DNA of 64,000 bases from assembly GCA_000027065.2 (NCBI GenBank), contig FN543093.2:2174074-2238073 (forward strand), written 5' to 3'. The notes beneath the pieces were generated by a model. It was not told where the DNA came from. It made no database searches and worked only from the letters and a program-made list of their open reading frames with translations. Of this stretch, positions 50,240 through 57,974 are shown piece by piece. This DNA is from Cronobacter turicensis z3032 (GTDB lineage: Bacteria > Pseudomonadota > Gammaproteobacteria > Enterobacterales > Enterobacteriaceae). Position numbers and translations under genes: made by a program. Position 1 is the first letter of the stretch. Each line of letters opens with the position of its first letter.

Positions 50240-51325
50240 ATGACTATGAAAGTGCTGGGCTATGCCGCGCAGAGCGCCGAAGCGCCGCTGGCTCCCTTTG
50301 AATTTACCCGCCGCGCCCCGCGCCCCGATGATGTGGTGCTGGAAATTCTCTACTGCGGCGTTTGCCATTCCGATCTCCATCAGGCGCGCAACGACTGGGG
50401 CTTTAGCCAGTATCCCATCGTGCCGGGCCATGAAATCATTGGCCGCGTCACGGCGGTCGGCAGCGACGTGAAAAAATTCAAACCCGGCGATCTCGCGGGC
50501 ATCGGCTGTATGGTCGATTCCTGTCGTACCTGTCACCCGTGTCGCGACGGGCTCGAACAATATTGCCTCGAAGGCTGCATCCAGACGTATAACGGCATTG
50601 ACCGTCACGATGGCGAATTCACGTTCGGCGGCTATTCGCAAATCATTCTCGCATCGCAGGATTTCGTGCTGCGTCTGCCGGAAGGGCTGGATCTTAAGGG
50701 CGCCGCGCCGTTGCTGTGCGCCGGGATCACTACCTGGTCGCCGCTGCGCCACTGGAACGTCGACAAAGGCAGCCGTGTCGCGGTGGTTGGTCTTGGCGGT
50801 CTCGGGCATATGGCTATCAAGCTTGCCCATGCGCTCGGTGCCGATGTCACGCTGTTCACCCGCTCACCGGGTAAAGAAGAGGACGCCCGCCGCCTCGGCG
50901 CGCATCATGTGGTGCTCTCTGAAGAACAAAGTCAGATGCAGCAGGTAGCTGGACATTTCGATTTGATCATCGACACGGTGCCTTATGCGCATGATATCAA
51001 CCCGTATCTGTCCACGCTTAAAATCGACGGCACATTGGTCTTTGTCGGCCTGCTCGGAGAAGTGCAGCCCGCAGTCAATACGGTACCGATGATTATGGGG
51101 CGGCGTAGCGTGGCGGGCTCCTGCATTGGCGGGATCGCGGAGACGCAGGAGATGCTCGACTTCTGCGCGAAACACCATATTTCCGCCGATGTGGAAGTTA
51201 TCAACATTCAGGAAATCAATGAAGCGTGGGAAAGGATGCTGAAAAGCGACGTGAAATATCGCTTTGTCATTGATATGGCATCGCTCCAGCAGGGCGCGCG
51301 TCTTGCGCCTGTGACGGCCGCTTAA
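50240..51325 (+). CDS. Zinc-dependent NAD(P) alcohol/aldehyde dehydrogenase, YahK-like
   Basis: This 361-residue medium-chain dehydrogenase of the cinnamyl alcohol/YahK group has catalytic zinc ligands in CGVCHSDLH near 36-44, GHEIIG near 62-67 and a late Cys near 155. Structural zinc is held by CRTCHPCRDGLEQYC near 95-109. The cofactor site VVGLGGLGHMAIKLAHALGA is near 178-197. It resembles E. coli YahK closely and likely reduces aldehydes with NADPH. The in-frame ATG at 50240 is chosen because GGAG lies six bases upstream; the ATG at 50234 abuts it. It lies 161 bases after the AhpD-like gene. Confidence 0.92.
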   Translation: MTMKVLGYAAQSAEAPLAPFEFTRRAPRPDDVVLEILYCGVCHSDLHQARNDWGFSQYPIVPGHEIIGRVTAVGSDVKKFKPGDLAGIGCMVDSCRTCHPCRDGLEQYCLEGCIQTYNGIDRHDGEFTFGGYSQIILASQDFVLRLPEGLDLKGAAPLLCAGITTWSPLRHWNVDKGSRVAVVGLGGLGHMAIKLAHALGADVTLFTRSPGKEEDARRLGAHHVVLSEEQSQMQQVAGHFDLIIDTVPYAHDINPYLSTLKIDGTLVFVGLLGEVQPAVNTVPMIMGRRSVAGSCIGGIAETQEMLDFCAKHHISADVEVINIQEINEAWERMLKSDVKYRFVIDMASLQQGARLAPVTAA

Positions 51326-51347
51326 CGACACGGTCATCAACGTTATA

Positions 51348-51376
51348 AAGCGGGCCTGATGGCCCGCTTTTTTATT
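51348..51376. terminator. Bidirectional terminator
   Basis: AAGCGGGCC and GGCCCGCTT form a stem with a TGAT loop, followed by TTTTATT. It ends the dehydrogenase transcript and overlaps the end of the converging SDR gene at 51375. Confidence 0.85.
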
Positions 51377-52139
51377 ACGCCTGTTTCGGCTGGCCGTTCG
51401 ACGCTGTCAGGCCGCCATCCACCGGCAGATTCACGCCAGTGATATAGCGGGCATCGTCGCTGGCGAGAAACGCAATCGCATCGGCGATATCTTCCGGCTC
51501 GCCCGCGCGCTTCATCGGGATACGCTCATAGAATTTTTGCAGCAGCGCGTCATCCTGCTTTGTATCTTCCGTCAGGTCGGTAAAGGTAAAGCCCGGACAG
51601 ATGGCGTTTACGCGCACGCCGTCAGCGCCGTAATCCATCGCCAGCGATCGGGTAAAGTTCGTCACGGCGCCTTTCGCCGCGTTATAGACGCTCATCCCCC
51701 AGTCGCCGCCAAGCCCCGAGACGGAAGAAATATTAATCACGTTGCCTTTGGTCTTCAGCAGGCCCGGCATAAACGCGTGCAGACAATAGAAAACGCCATT
51801 GAGATCGGTGCCCATCAGTGTTTCCCAGTCCTCAAGCGAAATCTCATGAATTTTACCCTGCACAATCACGCCGGCGTTATTCACTAACACATCAACGCGA
51901 CCAAACTCATCCGTGACGCGCTGAGCAAGCGCCTGCACCTGTGCCGCATCGGAGACATCGCAGGGCGCTACCAGATGTTTGCCTTGCGCAAGCGTCGCCG
52001 CCACTTTATCGAGTTTTTCTTTGGTACGGCCAACCAGCACGACGCTTGCGCCTTCACGGGCAAACCGACGTGCCGCCGCCGCGCCAATCCCTGATCCTGC
52101 ACCCGTCACGACCACGACTTTTTCTTGAAAACGGTTCAT
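51375..52139 (-). CDS. SDR-family oxidoreductase (FabG-like)
   Basis: This 254-residue classical short-chain dehydrogenase has TGAGSGIGAAAARRF at 11-25, DVSDAAQV near 60, NNAG near 86, the catalytic Ser in SSVSG near 138 and YNAAK near 152. The end carries YITGVNLPVDGG. This group includes 3-oxoacyl-ACP reductases and many alcohol dehydrogenases, so the substrate is unknown. The ATG follows AGGAGGATG with the sequence rich in purines. It stands alone, converging on the YahK-like gene, with 456 bases of spacer before the next gene. Confidence 0.87.
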   Translation of the reverse strand: MNRFQEKVVVVTGAGSGIGAAAARRFAREGASVVLVGRTKEKLDKVAATLAQGKHLVAPCDVSDAAQVQALAQRVTDEFGRVDVLVNNAGVIVQGKIHEISLEDWETLMGTDLNGVFYCLHAFMPGLLKTKGNVINISSVSGLGGDWGMSVYNAAKGAVTNFTRSLAMDYGADGVRVNAICPGFTFTDLTEDTKQDDALLQKFYERIPMKRAGEPEDIADAIAFLASDDARYITGVNLPVDGGLTASNGQPKQA

Positions 52140-52595
52140 ACATCCTCCTTTCCAGTGTCTGGCACAATGCTGTGCTTAATCATCAAGTCCTTGTTAACTC
52201 TGGCATTCATTACGCGCTTCGCAAGTTGATGCTCTCAGAATCCACGTAACTGTCTGATTTCGCTTAAATAAAAAGTCATTTAAAAATGTGACGTAACCCA
52301 AACTTTCGCGCTGCGAATTAACCGGGGTCAAAAGAGAGGGGCTTTAGCTTTGCGTATCAATGGCTTACTCATTTATCATAAAGCTATTATTGTGCGGCTC
52401 CGCTTACCTGTGGATAACATGTGCAAAGTGAACAAAAAATATCCTGAGCGGTGATCCCATTCGATCCCGCCGCATGCAGAGCCGTCAACCCTGTCACTTT
52501 TAAAGATCCTTTGAGATTAAGTTGATCTTAATTTCGATCCCGACCTTTTTAAGCTGGCGTTAATTTCCATGCCCTGAGCCGGGCGGAGGAGAGCA
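52140..52595. other. Intergenic region with DnaA-box-like site and GATC cluster
   Basis: This 456-base spacer carries TGTGGATAA (52409-52417), the reverse complement of the consensus DnaA box TTATCCACA. Downstream are five GATC sites within 87 bases (52453, 52463, 52505, 52524 and 52536). No 13-mer A/T-rich unwinding repeats are seen, so this is not a chromosome origin. The SDR promoter (leftward) and the TfoX-domain promoter (rightward) must also lie here. Confidence 0.5.
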
Positions 52596-52970
52596 ATGAG
52601 CATTTCCCGTGAATATGTGACTTTTCTGTTGGATCAGCTGGCGCCCCTCGGTGCGGTTGACACCCGCCGCATGTTTGGCTGTGTGGCGCTGTTTCAGGCG
52701 GGGCGGATGTTTGCGCTGGTGGACGGCGATGCGCAGGTGTATATCAAAGCGGACGCGCAGAACCGCGAGCAGTTTATCGCGCAGGGGTTCCTTCCTTTTA
52801 CCTATATCACGACGCGCCGTAGCGGCGGCCAGCAGGCAGTGGCGCTTGGTTATTACCACATATCAGAGGAGCTGGTGGAGGATAGCGCGGAATTATTACG
52901 CTGGGCGCGCGAAGGACTTGCCGCCGCGAGGCGTGCGCCAGAGAAAAAACCGCGTAAAACCTCGCGATAA
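52596..52970 (+). CDS. TfoX N-terminal domain protein
   Basis: This 124-residue protein contains only the N-terminal TfoX/Sxy domain: FLLDQLAPLGAVDTRRMFGCVALFQAGRMFALVDGDAQVYIKAD near 11-54. It lacks the C-terminal helix-hairpin-helix domain of Sxy, the competence coactivator that works with CRP (209 residues in E. coli). Single-domain forms are widespread; their function is unknown. The C-terminal tail is basic (PEKKPRKTSR). AGGAGAGCA precedes the ATG. Full Sxy is expected elsewhere in the genome. Confidence 0.85.
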   Translation: MSISREYVTFLLDQLAPLGAVDTRRMFGCVALFQAGRMFALVDGDAQVYIKADAQNREQFIAQGFLPFTYITTRRSGGQQAVALGYYHISEELVEDSAELLRWAREGLAAARRAPEKKPRKTSR

Positions 52971-53127
52971 ATTGGCGCACTGCCTTAAGCGAACGATAAT
53001 CTACTGCTTTAGTTACAACATACATTAAAGGATCCAAGTATTATTCTGTAACGTCAGCGCCGTCTCAAAAGCTTCGCAAGATAAAAAAGGGCGCAAACAG
53101 CAGGGGCGGCGTGTGGGAAACAGGCAT

Positions 53128-53155
53128 AAAAAAAGCCAGACGCGCTGGCTTTAAA
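53128..53155 (-). terminator. Terminator of the flavin reductase gene
   Basis: AAAGCCAG and CTGGCTTT form a stem with a short CGCGT-type loop, followed on the minus strand by TTTTTTT. It lies just after the flavin reductase stop at 53173. Confidence 0.8.
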
Positions 53156-53172
53156 AGGGGAAAGAAGGGCGT

Positions 53173-53766
53173 TTAAATCTCGCTGCCGGGGCGGGCGAAC
53201 GCCTCGCCGATGGCGTAGAAATGCCCGCCCGCCACGTGATGAAGACTACGCAGCTCCGGCGGCGCCTCTTCGAAATGCCAGCGGCCATCGTGAAATACGC
53301 GGGTATCGGCCCAGGCGGCAGTCACCTGGCCGATAAACAGATCGTACTGCTGCTGATTATGCGGCTCGGGAATCAATTCGCAGGCGAGCCACGCGGAACA
53401 GCCCGCGACGAGAGGCGCCTCAACGCCCTCCATCCGAAACAGCTCCGCACCGGCGAGTTTCAGTTTTTCAGGTTCGTTATGCAGGCTCAGCGTGCCTAAC
53501 TCATACGTCATTTCACGCTGCGCGACGGTCGGCACCTGCAATACAAAAGTGCCGCTGCGCTCCAGCAATTCACGGGTGCGGGCGATTTTGTCGATAACCA
53601 CCGTCACTTTCGGCGGCGAGAAATCGAGCCCGCAGGCCCAGGCCGCCGCCATGACGTTTTCCACGCCGTCATGGCGGGCAGAAACCAGCACCGTCGGTCC
53701 GTGGTTGATTAACCGGTACGCTTTATCGAGCGGCACCGGCGCCATAAAGGAGTGACTGTCATTCAT
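53173..53766 (-). CDS. Flavin reductase family protein (YddH-like)
   Basis: This 197-residue FMN-binding split-barrel protein belongs to the flavin reductase (HpaC-like) family. RLINHGPTVLVSARHDGVENVMAAAWACGLDFSPPKVTVVIDKIARTREL near 16-66 is the flavin-binding core, and HHVAGGHFYAIG closes the fold. It resembles E. coli YddH, which lies next to nhoA and pptA there, so it may be the local orthologue moved a few kilobases. It probably supplies reduced flavin or reduces small substrates. The ATG at 53766 is best spaced from AGGG; alternatives are at 53772 and 53808. Confidence 0.83.
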   Translation of the reverse strand: MNDSHSFMAPVPLDKAYRLINHGPTVLVSARHDGVENVMAAAWACGLDFSPPKVTVVIDKIARTRELLERSGTFVLQVPTVAQREMTYELGTLSLHNEPEKLKLAGAELFRMEGVEAPLVAGCSAWLACELIPEPHNQQQYDLFIGQVTAAWADTRVFHDGRWHFEEAPPELRSLHHVAGGHFYAIGEAFARPGSEI

Positions 53767-53829
53767 ACGCATAACCCTGTGTTGACGTAAGCGGGCAGGG
53801 TAACACACCCGCCCGCGAGGCGTTTTGCG

Positions 53830-54594
53830 CTACGTGTCCCGCATGCCGAGCGCGAGAGACTGCGCCGGATCGAACAGCGACAGGCTCTCAATCTGGTTCA
53901 GCAGAATGACTTTGCGATAGGCGAGCGCCGATTTCTCCCCGGCCTGAAGGGTGATGTCATGGCTGTCATACCAGGCGCTGTAGTTATGCTCGACGCGCAA
54001 ATCCAGCGTTTCGCGATCGCGGTAGCCGCTCAGCATCGGGATTAAGACCAGGTTACTGATGTCGCTGCGGGTGCTGTCGAAGGTCGCGCTGTGGATCATC
54101 CCGATGTAAACGCGCTGGGATTTCATCGTTATCCAGATAAGCTCGCCCTCTTCCATACATTCATAGAGCAGCCCCTCGATGCCGTTCGCGCGTGACAGCG
54201 TGCGGTAGAGCGAGCGACGCCCGCTGTTGTCGAGCTTTGCCGTGGGCGACCAGTTCGCGCGGTAGAGACAAAACACAATGGCAAAGCCCAGCATCAGCAC
54301 AACCGGCGCCTGGATGCCGAGAAAGCTCCAGTTCATAAACGCCATCTGGTAGTGATAGTCGTCGCTGCCGGACCATGCGGGGAACGCATTTAGCAGCGTA
54401 GAGACCCCAAGCAGCCCCAGCCATAACAGACCGGTCGCGATAATGCCCTGCAACACGAAAATACAGCCGTAGAGCGCCACCAGGAAATAGACATCCCACC
54501 CTGAGGTGCGCATAAATTTAAAACGGGTGGAGAGGTCGCGGCTGGTATACCAGTAGCCGCACACCATCAGCACCATAAATATCGCCGTTCCCAT
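53830..54594 (-). CDS. Membrane protein of unknown function
   Basis: This 254-residue protein has three predicted membrane helices, at about 1-15, 33-60 and 90-112, then a cytoplasmic domain of about 140 residues with TLSRANGIEGLLYECMEEGELIWITMKSQRVYIGMI near 133-168 and LQAGEKSALAYRKVILLNQIESLSLFDP near 217-244. The soluble part looks like a small beta-rich domain. I do not recognise the family. The gene starts one base after the stop of the small protein gene upstream (TAAGATG), so the two are coupled. Confidence 0.7.
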   Translation of the reverse strand: MGTAIFMVLMVCGYWYTSRDLSTRFKFMRTSGWDVYFLVALYGCIFVLQGIIATGLLWLGLLGVSTLLNAFPAWSGSDDYHYQMAFMNWSFLGIQAPVVLMLGFAIVFCLYRANWSPTAKLDNSGRRSLYRTLSRANGIEGLLYECMEEGELIWITMKSQRVYIGMIHSATFDSTRSDISNLVLIPMLSGYRDRETLDLRVEHNYSAWYDSHDITLQAGEKSALAYRKVILLNQIESLSLFDPAQSLALGMRDT

Positions 54595-54595
54595 C

Positions 54596-54793
54596 TTAAG
54601 CCCTCTTCAGCATTTCAACATGACGGGCGAAATCTTCCTGTACGGCGAGACACGCAACGTTAACCGAGGCGTTGCCGTCCTCATCGATGATAATGCGTTC
54701 TCCTTCGTCAATGGCATCCTGGATATGCGCCGGATGAACGGCATGAACCAGCTTTTCCGGGCTGGTAAAAAGCGAGCGAAATATTCTTAGCAT
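54596..54793 (-). CDS. Small protein of unknown function
   Basis: This 65-residue soluble protein opens MLRIFRSLFTSPEKLVHAVHPAHIQDAIDEGERIIIDEDG and ends EDFARHVEMLKRA. The ATG at 54793 has GGGAGG with good spacing, while the in-frame ATG at 54811 has none. It may bind or regulate the membrane protein encoded next, to which it is translationally coupled. I do not recognise the family. Confidence 0.65.
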   Translation of the reverse strand: MLRIFRSLFTSPEKLVHAVHPAHIQDAIDEGERIIIDEDGNASVNVACLAVQEDFARHVEMLKRA

Positions 54794-54885
54794 GTAAAAC
54801 CTCCCGGCCAACAGTATAGAAAGCCTGGTGGATGCAGGGAGAAAGAAAGGGGTTTTACGGTTTTATCTGATGAAAAAGGCCCGCC

Positions 54886-54903
54886 TGCGCAGCGGGCAGT
54901 TGA
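54886..54903 (-). terminator. Terminator of the alpha/beta hydrolase gene
   Basis: On the minus strand GCCCGC and GCGGGC form a stem with a TGCGCAG loop, followed by CTTTTTC. It lies directly after the hydrolase stop. Confidence 0.65.
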
Positions 54904-55905
54904 TTATTTCAGCGTATTCAGACCATCCAGCAGCGCTTTATGGAGCCGCTCCGGCGCCTGAATTTGCGGGGCGTGGCCGAGATCGTCAAAGGTCACGAGC
55001 GTCGCGTGTGGAATGGCGCGCGCCGCCGCTTTGCCAAGCGCCGGATAGTCGCCCAGCGTCTTTTGCACCTCTGGCGGCGCGGCGTCTTTGCCCGGCGCGG
55101 TCGTGTCCTTATTGCCAATCAACAGCAGCGTCGGCATTGTCAGTTGCCCGAATTCATAAATTACTGGCTGGGTATAGATCATGTCGTAGAGCAGCGCGGA
55201 GTTCCACGCCACTTTCTCTTTGCCCGCGCCCTGATACATGCCTGCCAGCATCGTGACCCAGCGATCATATTCCGGTTTCCATTGCCCGGCGTAATAGGTG
55301 CTCTGTTCATAGTGGCGAATGCTCTGCGCGCTGGTTTTCAGTTCGCGCTGATACCACGCCTCCACCGACTGCGCCGGCACGCCTTTGGCTTTCCAGTCCT
55401 CAAGGCCTATCGGGTTAATCATCACCAGTTGTTCTGTCTCATTGGGATACATGAGCGCGTAGCGCGCAGCCAGCATCCCGCCGGTAGAGTGGCCAATAAG
55501 GGTTGCCTTTTTCACGCCGAGTTTTTCCAGCAGCGCGTGGGTATTCTGCGCCAGTTGCTGAAAGCTGTACTGGTAGCGCTCGGGTTTGGTGGATTTACAA
55601 AAGCCAATTTGATCCGGCGCGATAACGCGATACCCGGCGTCGCGCAGCGTGCGAAGCGTTGTATCCCAGGTTCCGGCGCAAAAGTTTTTGCCGTGCATCA
55701 GCACCACGGTGCGGCCGTTGGGTTTATTCGGTTTCACATCGATATACGCCATCTGCATTGGCTGGCGCTGGGAGTCAAACTCAAAGCGCGCGACCGGCCA
55801 GCCGTAATCGAAACCTTCAAGTTCCGGGCCGTAAGCGGGCGTTTCGGCAAGCGCAGGGACGGCGAGGGCGCAAAGCAGCGCCGCGCAGGAAAGGCGTAAA
55901 GACAC
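54904..55905 (-). CDS. Secreted alpha/beta hydrolase
   Basis: This 333-residue alpha/beta hydrolase has a signal peptide (about 1-20, ending PALA). The nucleophile elbow GHSTGG near 138-143 follows the oxyanion segment VLMHGKNFCAGTWDTTLRTLRDAGYRVIAPDQIG near 67-100. A late Asp in LLIGNKDTTAPG near 261 and His in DDLGHAPQIQAPE near 310 complete the triad. It should cleave esters or amides in the periplasm; the substrate is unknown. It stands alone. The start has AGAACCGCCTGTGTC upstream, a weak ribosome site. Confidence 0.87.
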   Translation of the reverse strand: MSLRLSCAALLCALAVPALAETPAYGPELEGFDYGWPVARFEFDSQRQPMQMAYIDVKPNKPNGRTVVLMHGKNFCAGTWDTTLRTLRDAGYRVIAPDQIGFCKSTKPERYQYSFQQLAQNTHALLEKLGVKKATLIGHSTGGMLAARYALMYPNETEQLVMINPIGLEDWKAKGVPAQSVEAWYQRELKTSAQSIRHYEQSTYYAGQWKPEYDRWVTMLAGMYQGAGKEKVAWNSALLYDMIYTQPVIYEFGQLTMPTLLLIGNKDTTAPGKDAAPPEVQKTLGDYPALGKAAARAIPHATLVTFDDLGHAPQIQAPERLHKALLDGLNTLK

Positions 55906-56018
55906 AGGCGGTTCTCCATAACGGTTTTATCAGCATTCGTTTTTGACTATAGCCAACGGGCGCGCCGCGCCGGGTAAACGGGCCTGTAAAAAAACGCAAA
56001 GAACGTGCGCAGGCAAAG

Positions 56019-56038
56019 CGCCGGGGCGAACCCCGGCC
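56019..56038 (-). terminator. Hairpin after the SDR gene
   Basis: GCCGGGG and CCCCGGC form a stem with a TTCG-type loop on the minus strand. Only CTTTG follows, so termination may be partial. Confidence 0.5.
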
Positions 56039-56046
56039 TGAAACGA

Positions 56047-56784
56047 TTAATACGGGCTGGCGGTCGGACGCACCACGATTTCGCTCACGTCAACGTTATC
56101 GGGCTGTTCGATGGCGTAGGCTATGGCGCGTGCAATGGCATCGGCGGGCAGCGCGATGCGGCGGAAATCGTCCATCGCCACACGGGCGGTTTCATCGGTG
56201 ATATGCGTCGCCAGTTCCGATTCCACGACGCCCGGGCTGATTAACGTCACGCGGATCGTTTCATTCTCCTGGCGCAGCCCGTCGGTAATGGCGCGCACCG
56301 CATATTTGGTGGCGCAGTAAACCGCGGCCGTCGGGGAAACACGATACGCGCCGATGGAGGCGATATTAATAATCTGCCCGCGGTTTCGTGCTTGCATCAC
56401 TGGCAACACGGCGGCGATGCCGTGCAGCACGCCGCGCACGTTGACATCGAGCATCTGATTCCACTCGTCCACCTTAAGAGAGGCCAGCGGCGAGAGCGGC
56501 ATCACGCCCGCGTTATTGATAAACGCGTCGATCTGGCCATATTTATCCAGCCCGGCCTGCACAAAGGCTTCCATGCTGTCGAGCATGGTGACATCCAGCG
56601 CCGCGTAGTCTATCTGCGCGCCGTTAAAGCGCAGTTCCTCGCACAGCGCCGCGAGACGGTCGGTGCGGCGCGCGCCAATCAGTAAACGGTAGCCCTGGGC
56701 GGCCAGCAGGCGCGCCGTCGCTTCGCCGATACCGCTGCTGGCGCCAGTGAGCAGGATAACTTTGCGTTCTTCGGTCATCGTCAT
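56047..56784 (-). CDS. SDR-family oxidoreductase, divergent from an AraC regulator
   Basis: This 245-residue classical short-chain dehydrogenase has LTGASSGIGEATARLL near 12-27, DVTMLDSMEAF near 65, NNAGVMPLSPL near 90 and the catalytic YCATK near 154. A common group of such enzymes (YdfG/UcpA-like) acts on small alcohols, quinones or carbonyls. AAGGAG lies eight bases before the ATG at 56784. It is divergent from the AraC regulator at 56970 with a 185-base spacer, a typical regulator/target pair. Confidence 0.9.
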   Translation of the reverse strand: MTMTEERKVILLTGASSGIGEATARLLAAQGYRLLIGARRTDRLAALCEELRFNGAQIDYAALDVTMLDSMEAFVQAGLDKYGQIDAFINNAGVMPLSPLASLKVDEWNQMLDVNVRGVLHGIAAVLPVMQARNRGQIINIASIGAYRVSPTAAVYCATKYAVRAITDGLRQENETIRVTLISPGVVESELATHITDETARVAMDDFRRIALPADAIARAIAYAIEQPDNVDVSEIVVRPTASPY

Positions 56785-56969
56785 GGTGCTTACTCCTTCA
56801 CAGGAAGGCCCGGCGGGCTGCCGGTGCCGTATGTCTAAAGCCTACGCCCGTGAGGTATCCTTCAGTAGCGCCATTCCTCTCGCTGTATTGCCTGATCCTA
56901 TTAACCCTGGTGAAGCTTTGCGCGCAACGTGCCACAATCGTTGCAGGAAAATATAACGGAGATGCCGCG

Positions 56970-57905
56970 ATGACAATGCAGCCCGTCCAGCGTGAAACGA
57001 TAGCGCTGCTGGAACAGCTGGCCCCGCAGGAGGGCTACACCCGCTCACAGCTCGATGCCGTGCGCTTTATGCGCTCCAACCGGGCGCTGGCGCGCACGCC
57101 GGTGCTGTATGAGCCGTGTATTGTTATTGTCTGCCAGGGCTGCAAGCGCGGTTATCTCGCCGATAAGATCTATACCTACAATGCCAGTCACTATCTGGTG
57201 CTCTCGGTGCCGTTGCCGTTCTCAACCGAAACCGACGCCACGCCGCAGAAGCCGCTGCTGGCTGTGGCGGTGCGGCTGGAGATGACCGTGATTGCCGAAC
57301 TGGTGCTGGCGCTTGATGGCGAACGAGGGGCGGGCGCCGCGCCGCCGGAAGGTATTCTCTCGACGCCGCTGGACGCGCCGCTTGCCGATACCACGCTGCG
57401 TCTGCTGCGCGCGTTAAGCCACCCGCAGGAGGCGCAGATCCTGGGCCCGGCCATTGTCAAAGAGCTCTACTACCGCGTACTGATTGGCGAGCAGGGCGGC
57501 GCCATCCGCGCGGCGCTGGCGAGTTTTGGCAAATTCAGCCGCATCTCCCGCGTGCTGCAACGCATTCACGCCGACTACGCCGGGCGGCTGGATGTCGCGA
57601 CGCTTGCCGCCGAAGCGGGCATGAGCGCGCCCGCTTTCCATGCGCATTTCAAAGCGGTGACCCGCAATTCGCCGGTGCAGTACATCAAAGCCGTGCGGCT
57701 ACACCAGGCGCGGCTGCTGATGATCCGCGATAATCTCAGCGCCGCCACGGCGGCGTTGCGCGTCGGCTATGAAAGTCCGTCGCAGTTTAACCGGGAGTTT
57801 CGCCGCCTGTTTGGCCGCACGCCCGGGGCGGAAACCCGTGAAATGAAACAGTCGTTCGCGCTGCTGCCGCCGACGCAGTTCGAGGCGATAACGGCGAATC
57901 ATTAA
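56970..57905 (+). CDS. AraC-family transcriptional regulator
   Basis: This 311-residue regulator has the AraC N-terminal domain of the PF06719 type (TRSQLDAVRFMRSNRALARTPVLYEPCIVIVCQGCKRGYLADKIYTYNASHYLVLSVPLPFSTET near 22-85) and two helix-turn-helix motifs in the last 100 residues (LDVATLAAEAGMSAPAFHAHFKAVT and AATAALRVGYESPSQFNREFRRLFG). Regulators of this type commonly activate adjacent oxidoreductase genes; the divergent SDR is the obvious target. The ATG at 56970 has GGAG upstream. An in-frame start at 56850 would overlap the promoter spacer. Confidence 0.9.
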   Translation: MTMQPVQRETIALLEQLAPQEGYTRSQLDAVRFMRSNRALARTPVLYEPCIVIVCQGCKRGYLADKIYTYNASHYLVLSVPLPFSTETDATPQKPLLAVAVRLEMTVIAELVLALDGERGAGAAPPEGILSTPLDAPLADTTLRLLRALSHPQEAQILGPAIVKELYYRVLIGEQGGAIRAALASFGKFSRISRVLQRIHADYAGRLDVATLAAEAGMSAPAFHAHFKAVTRNSPVQYIKAVRLHQARLLMIRDNLSAATAALRVGYESPSQFNREFRRLFGRTPGAETREMKQSFALLPPTQFEAITANH

Positions 57906-57929
57906 CGGCCAGTGGATTAATTGCCTTCA

Positions 57930-57960
57930 ACGGGTGCGCGTCGCTTACCCGCCCTACAAA
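57930..57960. repeat. REP-like palindromic element
   Basis: CGGGTGCGCGTCGCTTACCCGCCCTACAA-type sequence, read on the minus strand TTGTAGGGCGGGTAAGCG, resembles widespread enterobacterial repetitive extragenic palindromes. CGGGT and ACCCG pair around it. It lies between two convergent genes. Whether it is repeated elsewhere in the genome cannot be seen here. Confidence 0.5.
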
Positions 57961-57974
57961 TACACCGGTCAGGT

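Noticed and set aside
52140..52595. Possible replication origin
   Set aside because: Only one DnaA box and no unwinding repeats; the genes around (SDR, TfoX domain) are not origin neighbours.
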